In this document: piece by piece, positions 56,166 through 64,000 of the stretch
Layout: every line of letters starts with the position of its first letter
Position numbering within the stretch: the stretch's first letter is position 1
From: Salinisphaera sp.
GTDB taxonomy: Bacteria > Pseudomonadota > Gammaproteobacteria > Nevskiales > Salinisphaeraceae
DNA length: 64,000 nt
Assembly (NCBI RefSeq): GCF_002729955.1
Contig: NZ_PBYA01000042.1
Location: 30,604-94,603 of the forward strand
Direction of reading: 5' to 3'
The notes under the pieces: generated by a model
Seen by the model: only the letters and a program-made list of their open reading frames with translations
Told to the model about the DNA's origin: nothing
The model's database searches: none
Program-made: the position numbers and the translations under genes

Positions 56166-57169
56166 AGCCCGTACTCGCGGCGACGGCGCAGCAGCGAAAT
56201 GAAGAACGGCGCGCCGAGCAGAGCCGTGAGCAGGCCCACGGGCAGCTCGGTGGGGGCCACCACGACCCGCGCCAGCGTATCGGCCACCAGCAATAGAATT
56301 GCGCCCGCCAGCGCTGAAGCCGGCAGCAGCCAGCGGTGATCGGGGCCGATGAGCATGCGCACGATATGCGGCACCACCAGCCCCACGAAGGTGATCGCCC
56401 CGGCTACTGCCACCGACACACCCACGCCGGCGGCGGTCAGCAGCACCAGTCGGCGCTTGATGCGATCCACCGCGATTCCCAGATGCCGGGCCTCGGATTC
56501 GCCCAGCAGCAGGGCGTTGAGGGCATCGGCCTGGCGCGGCAGCACCGCGAATATCAACGCACTCACGCCGGCCACGATCGCCACCCGTGACCAGTTGGCG
56601 CCGTCGAGCCCGCCCATGCGCCAGAGGCTGATTCGGCGCAGCATTTCGTTGTCGGCATGAAACTCCAGCAGCGAGCCCACGCTGCCGGCCAGGGCGCCGA
56701 TGGCGATACCGGCCAGCAGCATGGTGGCGACCGACGTACCGCCCGGCCCGGTCGCCAGCCGATAGACCAGCAACACCGCTGCCGTACCGCCGACGAATGC
56801 GCCCAGCGAAACCAGCGACAGCCCGACAAAGCCGGCGACCCCGCCGGCAAACACGATCACCAGACTCGCGCCCACCGAGGCGCCCGCGGTCACGCCGATC
56901 AGCGACGGATCGGCCAGCGGGTTGCGAAACAGCCCCTGCATGGCTGCGCCGCAGATCGCCAGCAGTGCCCCGACCAGCCCGGTGAGCAGCGCCCGCGGCA
57001 GGCGCAGCTGGCGCACGATCAGGGCCAGCCGGTCCAGCCCTTCGTCGCGGCCGACGAGCACGGCCAGCACATCCAGCGCGGGCAGGCGCACCGCACCCAG
57101 CATCACCGCCGCCAGCACGCAGCACGGCAGGGCGAGCGCGAGCAGCCAGACGAGCCGGCGCGGGCTCAT
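56162..57169 (-). CDS. btuC: FecCD-family ABC transporter permease (BtuC-like)
   Basis: This inner-membrane permease has 335 residues from the ATG at 57169 ([16 protein letters not shown]), with about ten hydrophobic helices. The hallmark segments are [41 protein letters not shown] near residue 55 (given as the family block), [26 protein letters not shown] [15 protein letters not shown], and [20 protein letters not shown] at the end. It pairs with the downstream ATPase and the distal btuF. B12 as substrate is inferred from the operon and the riboswitch. Confidence 0.88.
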   Translation of the reverse strand: MSPRRLVWLLALALPCCVLAAVMLGAVRLPALDVLAVLVGRDEGLDRLALIVRQLRLPRALLTGLVGALLAICGAAMQGLFRNPLADPSLIGVTAGASVGASLVIVFAGGVAGFVGLSLVSLGAFVGGTAAVLLVYRLATGPGGTSVATMLLAGIAIGALAGSVGSLLEFHADNEMLRRISLWRMGGLDGANWSRVAIVAGVSALIFAVLPRQADALNALLLGESEARHLGIAVDRIKRRLVLLTAAGVGVSVAVAGAITFVGLVVPHIVRMLIGPDHRWLLPASALAGAILLLVADTLARVVVAPTELPVGLLTALLGAPFFISLLRRRREYGL

Positions 57170-58662
57170 GCCCGAGCCTCGATGTCCGCGACCTCGATAC
57201 CCAGGGCCGCGCTTTCCAGCGCCTCGATATCGATGGCGGCTTCCACCGCATCGGCCAGACGCTCGAACTGGCGCTCGCGCATATCGGCGAGGTCTTCGGT
57301 GGTGGCGTTTTCGTAACCGGCCCAGGCGAGCACCGCCGCACAGCCGGCCGCGCTGTCGAACAGCCCGTGCAGATAGGTGCCGGCCACCTGACCGTCGGCG
57401 CTGATCGCCCCGTCGGCCCCGGTTTCGAGTTGGACGAACGGCCGATCGAGATCCGCGCCCCGGGTCACGCCACAATGAATCCGATAGCCGGCGACCGTTG
57501 CCATCTCCGGCATGCCGGCGGCGACGAGGCGACCGCTGACGTTCTCGAGACGTTTTTCGGTGCCGATTTCGGTGACGATATCGAGCAGGCCCAGCCCGTC
57601 GACACGTCCCGGCGCGTCTTCCACGCCCTGCGGGTCGTCGACGGCCTGTCCGAGCATCTGATAGCCGCCGCAGATGCCGAGCACGCGCCCGCCGTAGCGC
57701 AGATGGCGGGCGATATGCGCATCCCAGCCGTTGGCCGTGAGCCATTGCCGATCGGCGCGTACGTTCTTGGAGCCGGGCAGCACGATGAGATCGGCCCCGC
57801 CCGGACGCTGGCCCGGCCCGACCCATTGCAGGTCGATACCCGGCTGCAGGCGCAGGGCATCGAAGTCGGTGTGGTTGGAAATACGCGGCAACGCCGGCAC
57901 CTGCACCACGAACGCCGCGGCGTCATCGCGGCGTTGATCGCGGGCGATGGCGTCCTCGGCGTCGAGATAGAGCCCGTCCAACCAGGGCAGCACGCCGAAC
58001 ACCGGTTTGCCGGTCTCACGTTCCAGCCAGTCCAGGCCCGGTTCGAGCAGGGCGATATCGCCACGAAAGCGGTTGATCACGAAACCCGCGATCCGTGCCC
58101 GCTCCGATTCCGAGAGTAATGCCAGCGTGCCCACGATCTGGGCGAACACCCCGCCCTTGTCGATATCGGCCACCAGCACCACCGGGCAGTCCACGGCCTC
58201 GGCGAAACCCATGTTGGCGATATCGTTTTCGCGCAGGTTGACCTCGGCCGGGCTGCCCGCGCCTTCGACGAGCACGCGTTCGTATTGTTCGAGCAGACGC
58301 GCATACGAGGCGCGTACCGCTGCCATCGCCGTGGGCTTGTAGTGGTGGTAGTCGCGGGCGGACATGCCCGCCACGGCTCGGCCGTGGATGATCACCTGGG
58401 CATTGCGATCGCTGGAGGGCTTGAGCAGCACCGGGCTCATGTCGATGGTGGGCGCCACACCACAGGCCGCGGCCTGTACCGCCTGGGCACGGGCGATTTC
58501 GCCGCCGTCGACCGACACCGCGCTGTTCAACGCCATGTTCTGTGGCTTGAACGGGGTGACCGACAGGCCCCGCCGATGCCAGACACGGCCCAGCCCGGCC
58601 ACCAGCGTCGATTTGCCCGCGTCGGTCGCCGTGCCCTGGATCATGAGGGTTCTAGCGCCCAT
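57166..58662 (-). CDS. cobQ: Cobyric acid synthase
   Basis: This glutamine-dependent amidotransferase converts adenosylcobyrinic acid a,c-diamide to adenosylcobyric acid (CbiP in Salmonella). The ATG at 58662, preceded by AGGCAGGA, gives 498 residues. The N-terminal ATPase-like domain has [18 protein letters not shown] and [10 protein letters not shown]. The C-terminal glutaminase-like domain has [12 protein letters not shown] with the nucleophilic Cys near residue 330 and GTYLHGLFD with His near residue 425. No corrin-ring genes are in the window. It overlaps cbiZ by 11 bp. Confidence 0.95.
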   Translation of the reverse strand: MGARTLMIQGTATDAGKSTLVAGLGRVWHRRGLSVTPFKPQNMALNSAVSVDGGEIARAQAVQAAACGVAPTIDMSPVLLKPSSDRNAQVIIHGRAVAGMSARDYHHYKPTAMAAVRASYARLLEQYERVLVEGAGSPAEVNLRENDIANMGFAEAVDCPVVLVADIDKGGVFAQIVGTLALLSESERARIAGFVINRFRGDIALLEPGLDWLERETGKPVFGVLPWLDGLYLDAEDAIARDQRRDDAAAFVVQVPALPRISNHTDFDALRLQPGIDLQWVGPGQRPGGADLIVLPGSKNVRADRQWLTANGWDAHIARHLRYGGRVLGICGGYQMLGQAVDDPQGVEDAPGRVDGLGLLDIVTEIGTEKRLENVSGRLVAAGMPEMATVAGYRIHCGVTRGADLDRPFVQLETGADGAISADGQVAGTYLHGLFDSAAGCAAVLAWAGYENATTEDLADMRERQFERLADAVEAAIDIEALESAALGIEVADIEARA

Positions 58663-59425
58663 CGGCCCATCCTGCCTCGGGGACAATCGAATCGGTCAGC
58701 GCGTCGATCACCAGCCGCGCGGCATATTCGCCAAACCGGGTGTGCTTGCCCGTGTAGCGAAGCGACTCGCCGGCGCTGGTACAGAATACGGCGGTGGCAT
58801 CGGTACCGGTGCCCGTCGCGATCTCGCCCGTGATCGGGCTGCGCGCATCAAGCGCTTGCAGCGCCGCAGCCTTGGCTTCGGTGAGCGTGGCCAGGGTTTC
58901 GACCTGTGCTGCCGGGGTCAGCGCGAGCGTGGTCGCCAGGGCCAGATTGATGGTGCCTATTTCGTAGGGGCCGGGGCGCAGTTCACGCCGATCCGCCCGA
59001 TCGCCGGCGCGCCGGGCGTTGGCAAGGCCCGCGGTCACAAACAGGCAGAGGCGCTCGCCCTCGATATCGACCGCCGCAATACGCAGGCTGCGCATCGAGG
59101 CCGCGGTGAGCATGCCGACATGATTCGTTTTCAGGCCGCGCTGCTGCGCGAAGTCCGCGATCAGATCCGCCGGCCTATCCAGCGCCGCACGATCAGCATC
59201 GCCGACATGGCGGTTGGCAAACCCGTGGGTTTGGCACCAGCCACCGCCCGCCACCGCCGAGCTCAGACATCGGCTGGGCGTGGCGAACGCAATCGCCAAC
59301 CCGCTATCGGCCACGCGGGCCTGCCAGCCCGGCAGCAAACGCGCTGCGGGAATGGTCCGCACCGTAGCCGATGGCAGATAGTCACGCGCAGACCAGCGCC
59401 GCCAGATAGCCGGGGCTGGCGCCAT
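58652..59425 (-). CDS. cbiZ: Adenosylcobinamide amidohydrolase
   Basis: CbiZ removes aminopropanol from adenosylcobinamide or pseudo-B12 to give adenosylcobyric acid for rebuilding with the preferred lower ligand. The 257 residues fit the family: [21 protein letters not shown] at the N-terminus, [61 protein letters not shown], and the end [24 protein letters not shown]. It lies between cobO and cobQ, consistent with corrinoid remodelling after uptake. Confidence 0.9.
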   Translation of the reverse strand: MAPAPAIWRRWSARDYLPSATVRTIPAARLLPGWQARVADSGLAIAFATPSRCLSSAVAGGGWCQTHGFANRHVGDADRAALDRPADLIADFAQQRGLKTNHVGMLTAASMRSLRIAAVDIEGERLCLFVTAGLANARRAGDRADRRELRPGPYEIGTINLALATTLALTPAAQVETLATLTEAKAAALQALDARSPITGEIATGTGTDATAVFCTSAGESLRYTGKHTRFGEYAARLVIDALTDSIVPEAGWADGR

Positions 59426-59428
59426 TAC

Positions 59429-60055
59429 CTAGTAATCCACGCCCTTGCGCGCCTTGATGCCGGTCTTGAAGGCGTGCTTGATGTCCTTGACCTCGGAGAC
59501 GGTATCCGCCAGCTCGCGCAGGGCCGCGCCGCCGCCACGGCCGGTGACCACCACCGACTGTTCACGCGGGCGGTTGGCCAGCGCGTCCAGCACTTTCTGT
59601 TCGTCCAGATAGCCGTAGCCGATCATGTAGGTCAGTTCGTCGAGCACCACCAGGTCGAAGCTGTCGTCGGTGAGCATCGGCTCGACCTTGGCCCAGGTGG
59701 CCTCGGCCGCAGCGATATCGCCGCTGCGATCCTGGGTGTTCCAGGTAAAGCCGGTGCCCATCTGATGGAAATCCACCTGCGGGCAATGATCGCGTACGTA
59801 GATCTCTTCACCCGAGAGCTGCTGGCCCTTGATGAACTGCACCACGCCCACGCGATGACCATAGCCGAGCGCACGCATGACCATGCCGAAGGCCGAGGAC
59901 GACTTGCCCTTGCCGTTGCCGGTGAGCAGCAACAGCACGCCGCGTTCGGTATCGGCGGCCTCGATGGCCGCATCCACGCGGGCCTTTTGTTTCTTCATGC
60001 TCGCCTTGTGGCGTGCGGCCTTGGCGTCGTCGTCACTGCGGGGTTCGTCGCTCAT
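59429..60055 (-). CDS. cobO: Corrinoid adenosyltransferase (CobA/BtuR type)
   Basis: This enzyme adds the upper adenosyl ligand to reduced corrinoids using ATP. The 208 residues contain the reversed P-loop LTGNGKGKSSSAFGM near residue 44, then VVQFIKGQ, GTGFTWNTQDR and FDLVVLDELTYMIGYGYLD. The N-terminal 35 residues are charged and Lys-rich, which is common in the family. It lies 28 bp after btuB and 3 bp before cbiZ. Confidence 0.95.
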   Translation of the reverse strand: MSDEPRSDDDAKAARHKASMKKQKARVDAAIEAADTERGVLLLLTGNGKGKSSSAFGMVMRALGYGHRVGVVQFIKGQQLSGEEIYVRDHCPQVDFHQMGTGFTWNTQDRSGDIAAAEATWAKVEPMLTDDSFDLVVLDELTYMIGYGYLDEQKVLDALANRPREQSVVVTGRGGGAALRELADTVSEVKDIKHAFKTGIKARKGVDY

Positions 60056-60083
60056 GGCGGCTCCGGTTGGGTGGCGCCCGGGT

Positions 60084-62030
60084 TTACTCGGGCTGGTAGC
60101 GCAGGGTAAAGAACACGTTGCGATCCGGCTGGTTGTAGAAACGCACGGTCCGGTAGTCCTCGTCGAACAGGTTGTTGAGGCTGGCCTGGACGAGCCAGTC
60201 GCGGGCGACTTCCACCGAGGCCCGCAGGTCTACGAGCTGGTAGCTGTCCAGCTCGTTTTGGTTGCTAGCGTCGTCGTAGCTTGAGTCCGCGACGGTCAGG
60301 CTCGCCCCGGCACTGTAGCGCCCGAAGGCGCGGTCCACATCGAACTGTGCGCTATGCGATGGCCGGCGCGGCAGTTCGTTGCCCTGGTTCGGGCCGGCGC
60401 TACGGTTTTCGGTGTCCAGCCAGGTGAACTGGGCATTGAGCTGCCAGTCTGCCACTGCGGTGCCAACGCTCGCTTCGGCGCCGCGAATCCGGGTGTCTTC
60501 GATATTGGCCGGGGCGAAGGTGGCCGAGTCGTAGGCGATCAGGTCGTCGATTTCGGTCTGATAGGCGCGCAGCGACCAGCGGCCCCAGTCGTGATCACCT
60601 TCGAGACCGACTTCGACACTGTCCGATTCTTCCGGGTCGAGATCGGGGTTGCCGTAGTTGGGGAAGTACAGCTCATTGAAGGTCGGCGCTTTGAAGGCGG
60701 TGCCGTAGGAAATACTGGCGGTATAGGCATCGGCGAAATCGATGCCGTAGGCGGCACTGCCGGTGGCATGCTCGCCGAATTGTTCGTTGTCGTCGCCGCG
60801 GGCGGACAGCTGGACATGATGGCGGCCCCAGTCGCCCAGATACTGGGCGAACAGACCCGTGTTATCACGACTGTCCTCGCGCAGATCGCCACCGAAATCA
60901 TTGCGGCGATCGCCGTCGGTGTCGCCGTCGACGCTTTCGAGCTTGTAGTCGACGCCCAGGGTGAACAGGTCGTCGTTGGGCAGGGTGATGTCGTTCTGCC
61001 AGCTCAGCTGATGGCGCTGGGTTTCGAAGGCGGTGACATAGCGCCCGTCCAGGAAGTTGTCGGAGTCGTCGCGGCTGTTGCCGTAGGCAAGCTTGGTGCG
61101 CCATGTATCCACGGGCCGCCAGCTCAGCGAGGTGCCGATGATCTGCTGGATCGTATCGCTGGCGTTCTGGGCGGTGCCGTCGAATTCGACGCTGCCTTCG
61201 GCACGCAGGAAGTTCAGATCCCACGCCACGCCGTTATCGAAGATATGGCCGTAGTTGAAGGCCAGCGACACGCGGTCGTAGCCGTCGTCGTCCGGCTCGT
61301 CGGTGAAACAGCCGCCCACGCCCGCGGCCTCGGCGCTGCAGGCATCGAAACCGTCGGTACGACGGCCGCTGACGCTGAGGTTGTAGTGGGAATTGTCGTC
61401 GCTGCCGGCCACGCCCACCTGGCCTTCATAGGTGCTGTCGCTGCCGGCGCCGATCTGGAAATACGGCCGCGTGCCGGATACACCGCGCCCGTTGCGGGTG
61501 AATATCTGGATCACCCCGCCAATGGCATCGGCGCCATAGAGCGACGACCGCGGCCCGCGCACGATCTCGATGCGCTCGATCTGCTCGACGGCCAGATCCT
61601 CGATCGCGGCGGCCCCGGCCGTGGCCGAGCGGTATTCCACGCCGTCGACCAGCACCAGCGTGTGATCGGATTCCGTGCCGCGCAGAAAAATCGACGAGGA
61701 TTTGCCCGGCCCGCCGTTGTTGGCGATGGTCAGGCCCGGCGTACGCCGCAGCAGATCGCGTACCGAGCGGGCCTGGAGCCGCTCGATATCGTCGCGATCA
61801 ATGACCGTGGTGGCGGCAAGCGTATCGCTGACCCGCTGCGGGGTACGCGTGGCCGTGACCTGGATATCGTCGAGCCGCGCCGTCGCCGCATCAGCCGTGG
61901 TCGAACCGGCGGTACGCTGGGCTGTCGAAGTCTGGGACGCCGGCTGGGCGGCGACGGGGCCGGACACAAACGCCGCGCACAGCAGTACGACACACGCCGG
62001 CAGGCCGGTGTAAAAACGATCGATGGACAT
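60084..62030 (-). CDS. btuB: TonB-dependent vitamin B12 receptor
   Basis: This outer-membrane receptor for cobalamin or other corrinoids has 648 residues from the ATG at 62030 (MSIDRFYTGLPACVVLL). The signal peptide ends near GPVAAQ (about residue 28). A Thr/Ala-rich spacer is followed by the TonB box DDIQVTATRTP and the plug domain (RSVRDLLRRTPGLTIAN, FLRGTESDHTLVLVDGVE, IERIEIVRGPRSSLYGADAIGGVIQIFTR). The barrel ends FFTLRYQPE, slightly past the usual aromatic end. It is the first gene after the cobalamin riboswitch, which supports the B12 specificity. Confidence 0.94.
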   Translation of the reverse strand: MSIDRFYTGLPACVVLLCAAFVSGPVAAQPASQTSTAQRTAGSTTADAATARLDDIQVTATRTPQRVSDTLAATTVIDRDDIERLQARSVRDLLRRTPGLTIANNGGPGKSSSIFLRGTESDHTLVLVDGVEYRSATAGAAAIEDLAVEQIERIEIVRGPRSSLYGADAIGGVIQIFTRNGRGVSGTRPYFQIGAGSDSTYEGQVGVAGSDDNSHYNLSVSGRRTDGFDACSAEAAGVGGCFTDEPDDDGYDRVSLAFNYGHIFDNGVAWDLNFLRAEGSVEFDGTAQNASDTIQQIIGTSLSWRPVDTWRTKLAYGNSRDDSDNFLDGRYVTAFETQRHQLSWQNDITLPNDDLFTLGVDYKLESVDGDTDGDRRNDFGGDLREDSRDNTGLFAQYLGDWGRHHVQLSARGDDNEQFGEHATGSAAYGIDFADAYTASISYGTAFKAPTFNELYFPNYGNPDLDPEESDSVEVGLEGDHDWGRWSLRAYQTEIDDLIAYDSATFAPANIEDTRIRGAEASVGTAVADWQLNAQFTWLDTENRSAGPNQGNELPRRPSHSAQFDVDRAFGRYSAGASLTVADSSYDDASNQNELDSYQLVDLRASVEVARDWLVQASLNNLFDEDYRTVRFYNQPDRNVFFTLRYQPE

Positions 62031-62179
62031 GGTTCCCCCAAGATCCCTGGCGCGCACGCCCGCGCGCCGTAATGGATACAGCCGCGAAATAGCGCCAGAA
62101 AGAAATAAAACGGGGAACACGACACGCGCGTGCGCGCATCGCCGATCTGCCGTCTCATCGCCCGCCGCGATGTCGCTGC
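62031..62179 (-). promoter_or_regulatory. Leader between riboswitch and btuB with RBS-proximal hairpin
   Basis: These 149 nt lie between the aptamer and the btuB ATG. GGCGCGC (62049-62055) and GCGCGCC (62062-62068) form a 7-bp GC stem ending about 19 nt before the ATG, just upstream of the purine-rich RBS (TTGGGGGAA on the minus strand). This could be the expression platform that governs translation, but the fold was judged by eye only. Confidence 0.45.
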
Positions 62180-62380
62180 CTCGTATCGCGGGCCGGTCTC
62201 CGGACTTGCGAGCGCCCTTGCGGGCGATCGACACGCCTTCCCGGGCGTCATGCCCAGTGGCCGATGTGTCGATCCCTACTCGCCTACCGTTGCGGGGGCA
62301 GTGCCGGCCTTGTCGTCATGCGGTTGATGACAACGCACCGGCTTCCCGTTTAACCCGAGCGCCTTGAGCACCCGGACACC
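62180..62380 (-). ncRNA. Cobalamin riboswitch
   Basis: Read on the minus strand, the conserved aptamer blocks appear in order. They are GGTGTCCGGGTGCTC, AACGGGAAGCCGGTG, GGCACTGCCCCCGCAACGG, GGCCACTGG, GGGAAGGCG and the B12 box AAGTCCGGAGACCGGCC (62191-62207). This is the standard cobalamin element. Adenosylcobalamin binding is expected to repress btuB and the whole salvage operon. The exact 5' and 3' ends are estimates. Confidence 0.95.
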
Positions 62381-62392
62381 TGCGATGCGCGA

Positions 62393-62420
62393 AGCCTAGC
62401 AGGCCCGGCCGCGCCGTCAA
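62393..62420 (-). promoter_or_regulatory. Probable promoter of the B12 operon
   Basis: On the minus strand there is TTGACG (-35, 62415-62420), a 16-bp spacer, then TAGGCT (-10, 62393-62398). It would start transcription a few bases before the riboswitch. The -35 box is good and the -10 box weak; the position is right. Confidence 0.6.
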
Positions 62421-62492
62421 GCATTGCCTGCGCCGGGTTCCTGCGTTTTTTAAGGCCGATACGGCTTCAGCGCGCGGCCCTGCCTTCCTGTC

Positions 62493-62514
62493 TATCCGGA
62501 TAAACGGATATACT
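62493..62514 (+). promoter_or_regulatory. Candidate promoter/operator of metH (N-terminal part)
   Basis: A perfect inverted repeat TATCCG-N6-CGGATA (62493-62510) overlaps a possible -10 box TATACT (62509-62514), about 30 bp before the ATG. The matching -35 (TTCCTG, 62485-62490) is poor, which fits a regulated promoter. The binding factor is unknown; it does not look like MetJ or MetR sites. Confidence 0.45.
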
Positions 62515-62543
62515 GCGCCTCCATACAGACATTCAAGGTATCC

Positions 62544-63584
62544 ATGAGCGATCTGATAGCCGCGCTCGCCGAGCGCATTCTGGTACTCGACGGCGCCATG
62601 GGCACCATGATCCAGAACCACGATCCAAACGAGGCCGACTATCGCGGCGAGCGCTTCGCGGACTGGGAAAGCGATCTCAAGGGCAACAACGACCTGCTGA
62701 CCCTGACCAAGCCGGAACTCATCCGCGACATCACCGCGCAGTACGCAGCGGCCGGCTCGGATATCCTCACCACCAATACCTTCTCGGCGACGACCATCGC
62801 CCAGGCCGACTACCACATGGAAGATCTGGCCGTGGAGCTGAACGTCGAGGCCGCGAAGATCGCGCGCAGCGTGGCCGACGAATACGCCACCGCCGACAAG
62901 CCGCGCTGGGTCGCGGGGGTGATCGGGCCGACCAATCGCACCGCGTCGATCTCGCCGGACGTCAACGACCCCGGCAAGCGCAACACCGACTTCGACGAAC
63001 TGGCCAAAGCCTACGGCGAAGCCGCCGAGGCGCTGCTCGACGGCGGCGTCGATATCATCCTGATGGAAACCATCTTCGACACGCTCAACGCCAAGGCCGC
63101 GATCTATGCCTACCGCAAGCTCCTGCGTGAGCGAAACATCGACGTGCCGCTGATGATTTCGGGCACCATCACCGACGCCTCCGGGCGTACCCTCTCGGGC
63201 CAGACCACCGAAGCCTTCTACAATTCGGTGGCCCACGCCCGGCCGCTGACCATGGGCCTGAACTGTGCCCTGGGCCCGGACGCCCTGCGTACCTACGTAG
63301 CCGAGATGTCGCGTATCGCGCCCTGCTACGTGCATGCCTATCCGAACGCCGGCCTGCCCAACGAATTCGGCGAATACGACCTCACGCCCGAGGAAATGGC
63401 CGAACATATCGGCGAATGGGCCGAAGCCGGCCTGCTCAACATGGCCGGCGGCTGCTGCGGCTCCACACCCGAACATATCGGCGCCATCGCCCGGGCCGTC
63501 GAAGGCAAGACCCCGCGCCGGCGCCCGGAGATCAAGCGCGCCATGCGCCTGTCGGGCCTGGAACCGTTCACTGCATCAGCGTGA
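62544..63584 (+). CDS. metH: Methionine synthase homocysteine-binding subunit (split MetH, N-terminal part)
   Basis: This is the homocysteine S-methyltransferase domain of B12-dependent methionine synthase as a separate 346-residue protein. It begins [24 protein letters not shown]. The three zinc ligands are Cys241 (LNCALGPDA) and Cys304/Cys305 ([11 protein letters not shown]). [14 protein letters not shown] and [13 protein letters not shown] are family blocks. It stops after [23 protein letters not shown], where full-length MetH would continue into the folate, cobalamin and activation domains. The rest is presumably encoded beyond the window, past the GxxExxY gene. Confidence 0.93.
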   Translation: MSDLIAALAERILVLDGAMGTMIQNHDPNEADYRGERFADWESDLKGNNDLLTLTKPELIRDITAQYAAAGSDILTTNTFSATTIAQADYHMEDLAVELNVEAAKIARSVADEYATADKPRWVAGVIGPTNRTASISPDVNDPGKRNTDFDELAKAYGEAAEALLDGGVDIILMETIFDTLNAKAAIYAYRKLLRERNIDVPLMISGTITDASGRTLSGQTTEAFYNSVAHARPLTMGLNCALGPDALRTYVAEMSRIAPCYVHAYPNAGLPNEFGEYDLTPEEMAEHIGEWAEAGLLNMAGGCCGSTPEHIGAIARAVEGKTPRRRPEIKRAMRLSGLEPFTASA

Positions 63585-63605
63585 AATCTGAAGGAGAAGA
63601 AGAAG

Positions 63606-63636
63606 TAACCACAGATTTCACAGATTTACACAGATT
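63606..63636 (+). repeat. Iterated CACAGATTT motif before the GxxExxY gene
   Basis: Three copies of a CACAGATT(T) unit follow one another at about 10-11 bp spacing (63610-63636), eight bases before the GxxExxY start codon. The pattern resembles the CGCAGATCGA arrays at 16950-17088 and 27506-27666, with A/T in place of some G/C. Confidence 0.75.
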
Positions 63637-63643
63637 ACCCCCG

Positions 63644-64000
63644 GTGGACGAACGAGACCCGCAAACCTACGCGATTATCGGCGCCGCCATGGAAGTGCAT
63701 CGGGTGTTGGGGCGTGGCTTTCTCGAACAGGTTTATCACGAAGCGCTCGCTCTCGAACTCGCTGCGCGCCAAATCCCGCACGAACAGCAGTATCCGCTTA
63801 AGATTCGCTACAAGGGCGAACCGCTCGCATGCACATACCGGGCTGATTTCGTCTGCTTCGATGACATCATAGTAGAAATAAAGGCTATCGAACGCACAAC
63901 CCAAATCGAACATGCGCAAGTCATCAATTACCTTCGGGCCACCGGCTTGGAACGAGGTTTACTTATAAACTTCGGCCAATCGAGCTTGCAATATCGCCGC
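63644..64000 (+). CDS. GxxExxY family protein (partial, C-terminus beyond window)
   Basis: I translated this from a GTG at 63644; the frame is open to the window edge (119 codons, no stop seen), near the usual full length of about 125. The naming motif is GFLEQVY at residues 25-31. A PD-(D/E)xK-like core follows: Asp68 in YRADF and EIK at 78-80 in IIVEIKAI, which suggests a nuclease fold. The family function is unknown. Codon use is more AT-rich than in its neighbours (ATA, GTA, AAA, TTA codons), a sign of transfer. It separates the two parts of metH and sits directly behind an iterated repeat. Confidence 0.88.
   Translation, partial: MDERDPQTYAIIGAAMEVHRVLGRGFLEQVYHEALALELAARQIPHEQQYPLKIRYKGEPLACTYRADFVCFDDIIVEIKAIERTTQIEHAQVINYLRATGLERGLLINFGQSSLQYRR

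Overview
The window reads as chromosomal DNA of a GC-rich gammaproteobacterium. The evidence is the order rsmG-parA-parB-atpIBEFHAGDC, the osmoregulated periplasmic glucan genes (opgG, opgH, opgD), a glutaminyl-tRNA synthetase, and lipid A/lipoprotein-type envelope genes. A marine or halophilic, Salinisphaera-like lineage is my best guess from the wax-ester synthase, acuI/prpC, TAXI-type binding protein and B12 salvage genes; this is inference, not an identification. No rRNA, tRNA, CRISPR array, prophage or transposase gene was seen.

Layout. 1-5127 (minus): a glucan backbone cluster made of an unrecognised outer-membrane-like protein, opgG with a tandem-repeat linker, and opgH cut by the window edge. 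5261-12404 (minus): the complete nine-gene F1Fo ATP synthase operon with a good promoter. 12544-15059 (minus): parB, parA and rsmG, an origin-proximal arrangement that lacks mnmG. 15387-29737: mixed metabolism, with an orphan carboxyltransferase, glnS, wax-ester synthase, MAPEG protein, acuI-prpC (propionyl-CoA handling), dodecin-pdxH, an L,D-transpeptidase beside an Lpp-like lipoprotein, a 3-hydroxyisobutyryl-CoA hydrolase-like enzyme, small lipoproteins and mscL. 29734-49150: tandem GST-N protein, queA, membrane proteins, a CPA2 antiporter, an FMN hydroxyacid oxidase, a second glucan enzyme (opgD, Tat-exported) beside an Lnb/DUF4105 protein, a diguanylate cyclase, thioesterases, a nitronate monooxygenase, a deaminase, an SDR, a TAXI binding protein and a methyltransferase.

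49507-62420 (minus): one long, tightly overlapping vitamin B12 uptake and salvage operon: promoter, cobalamin riboswitch, btuB, cobO, cbiZ, cobQ, ABC permease, ABC ATPase, cobU, cobT, cobC, cobS, cbiB, cobD, btuF. It takes up corrinoids, adenosylates them, trims cobinamides to cobyric acid and rebuilds the nucleotide loop. Divergent from it is the homocysteine-binding part of a split B12-dependent methionine synthase, followed by a GxxExxY-family gene that runs off the window.

The most notable non-coding content is repetitive. There are paired inverted arrays of an 11-mer-like motif (CGCAGAT type) in two convergent intergenic regions, with a related motif directly before the GxxExxY gene. There is also a three-copy dispersed palindromic repeat, one copy of which carries a small insertion, and a 269-bp MITE-like element with 21-bp terminal inverted repeats.
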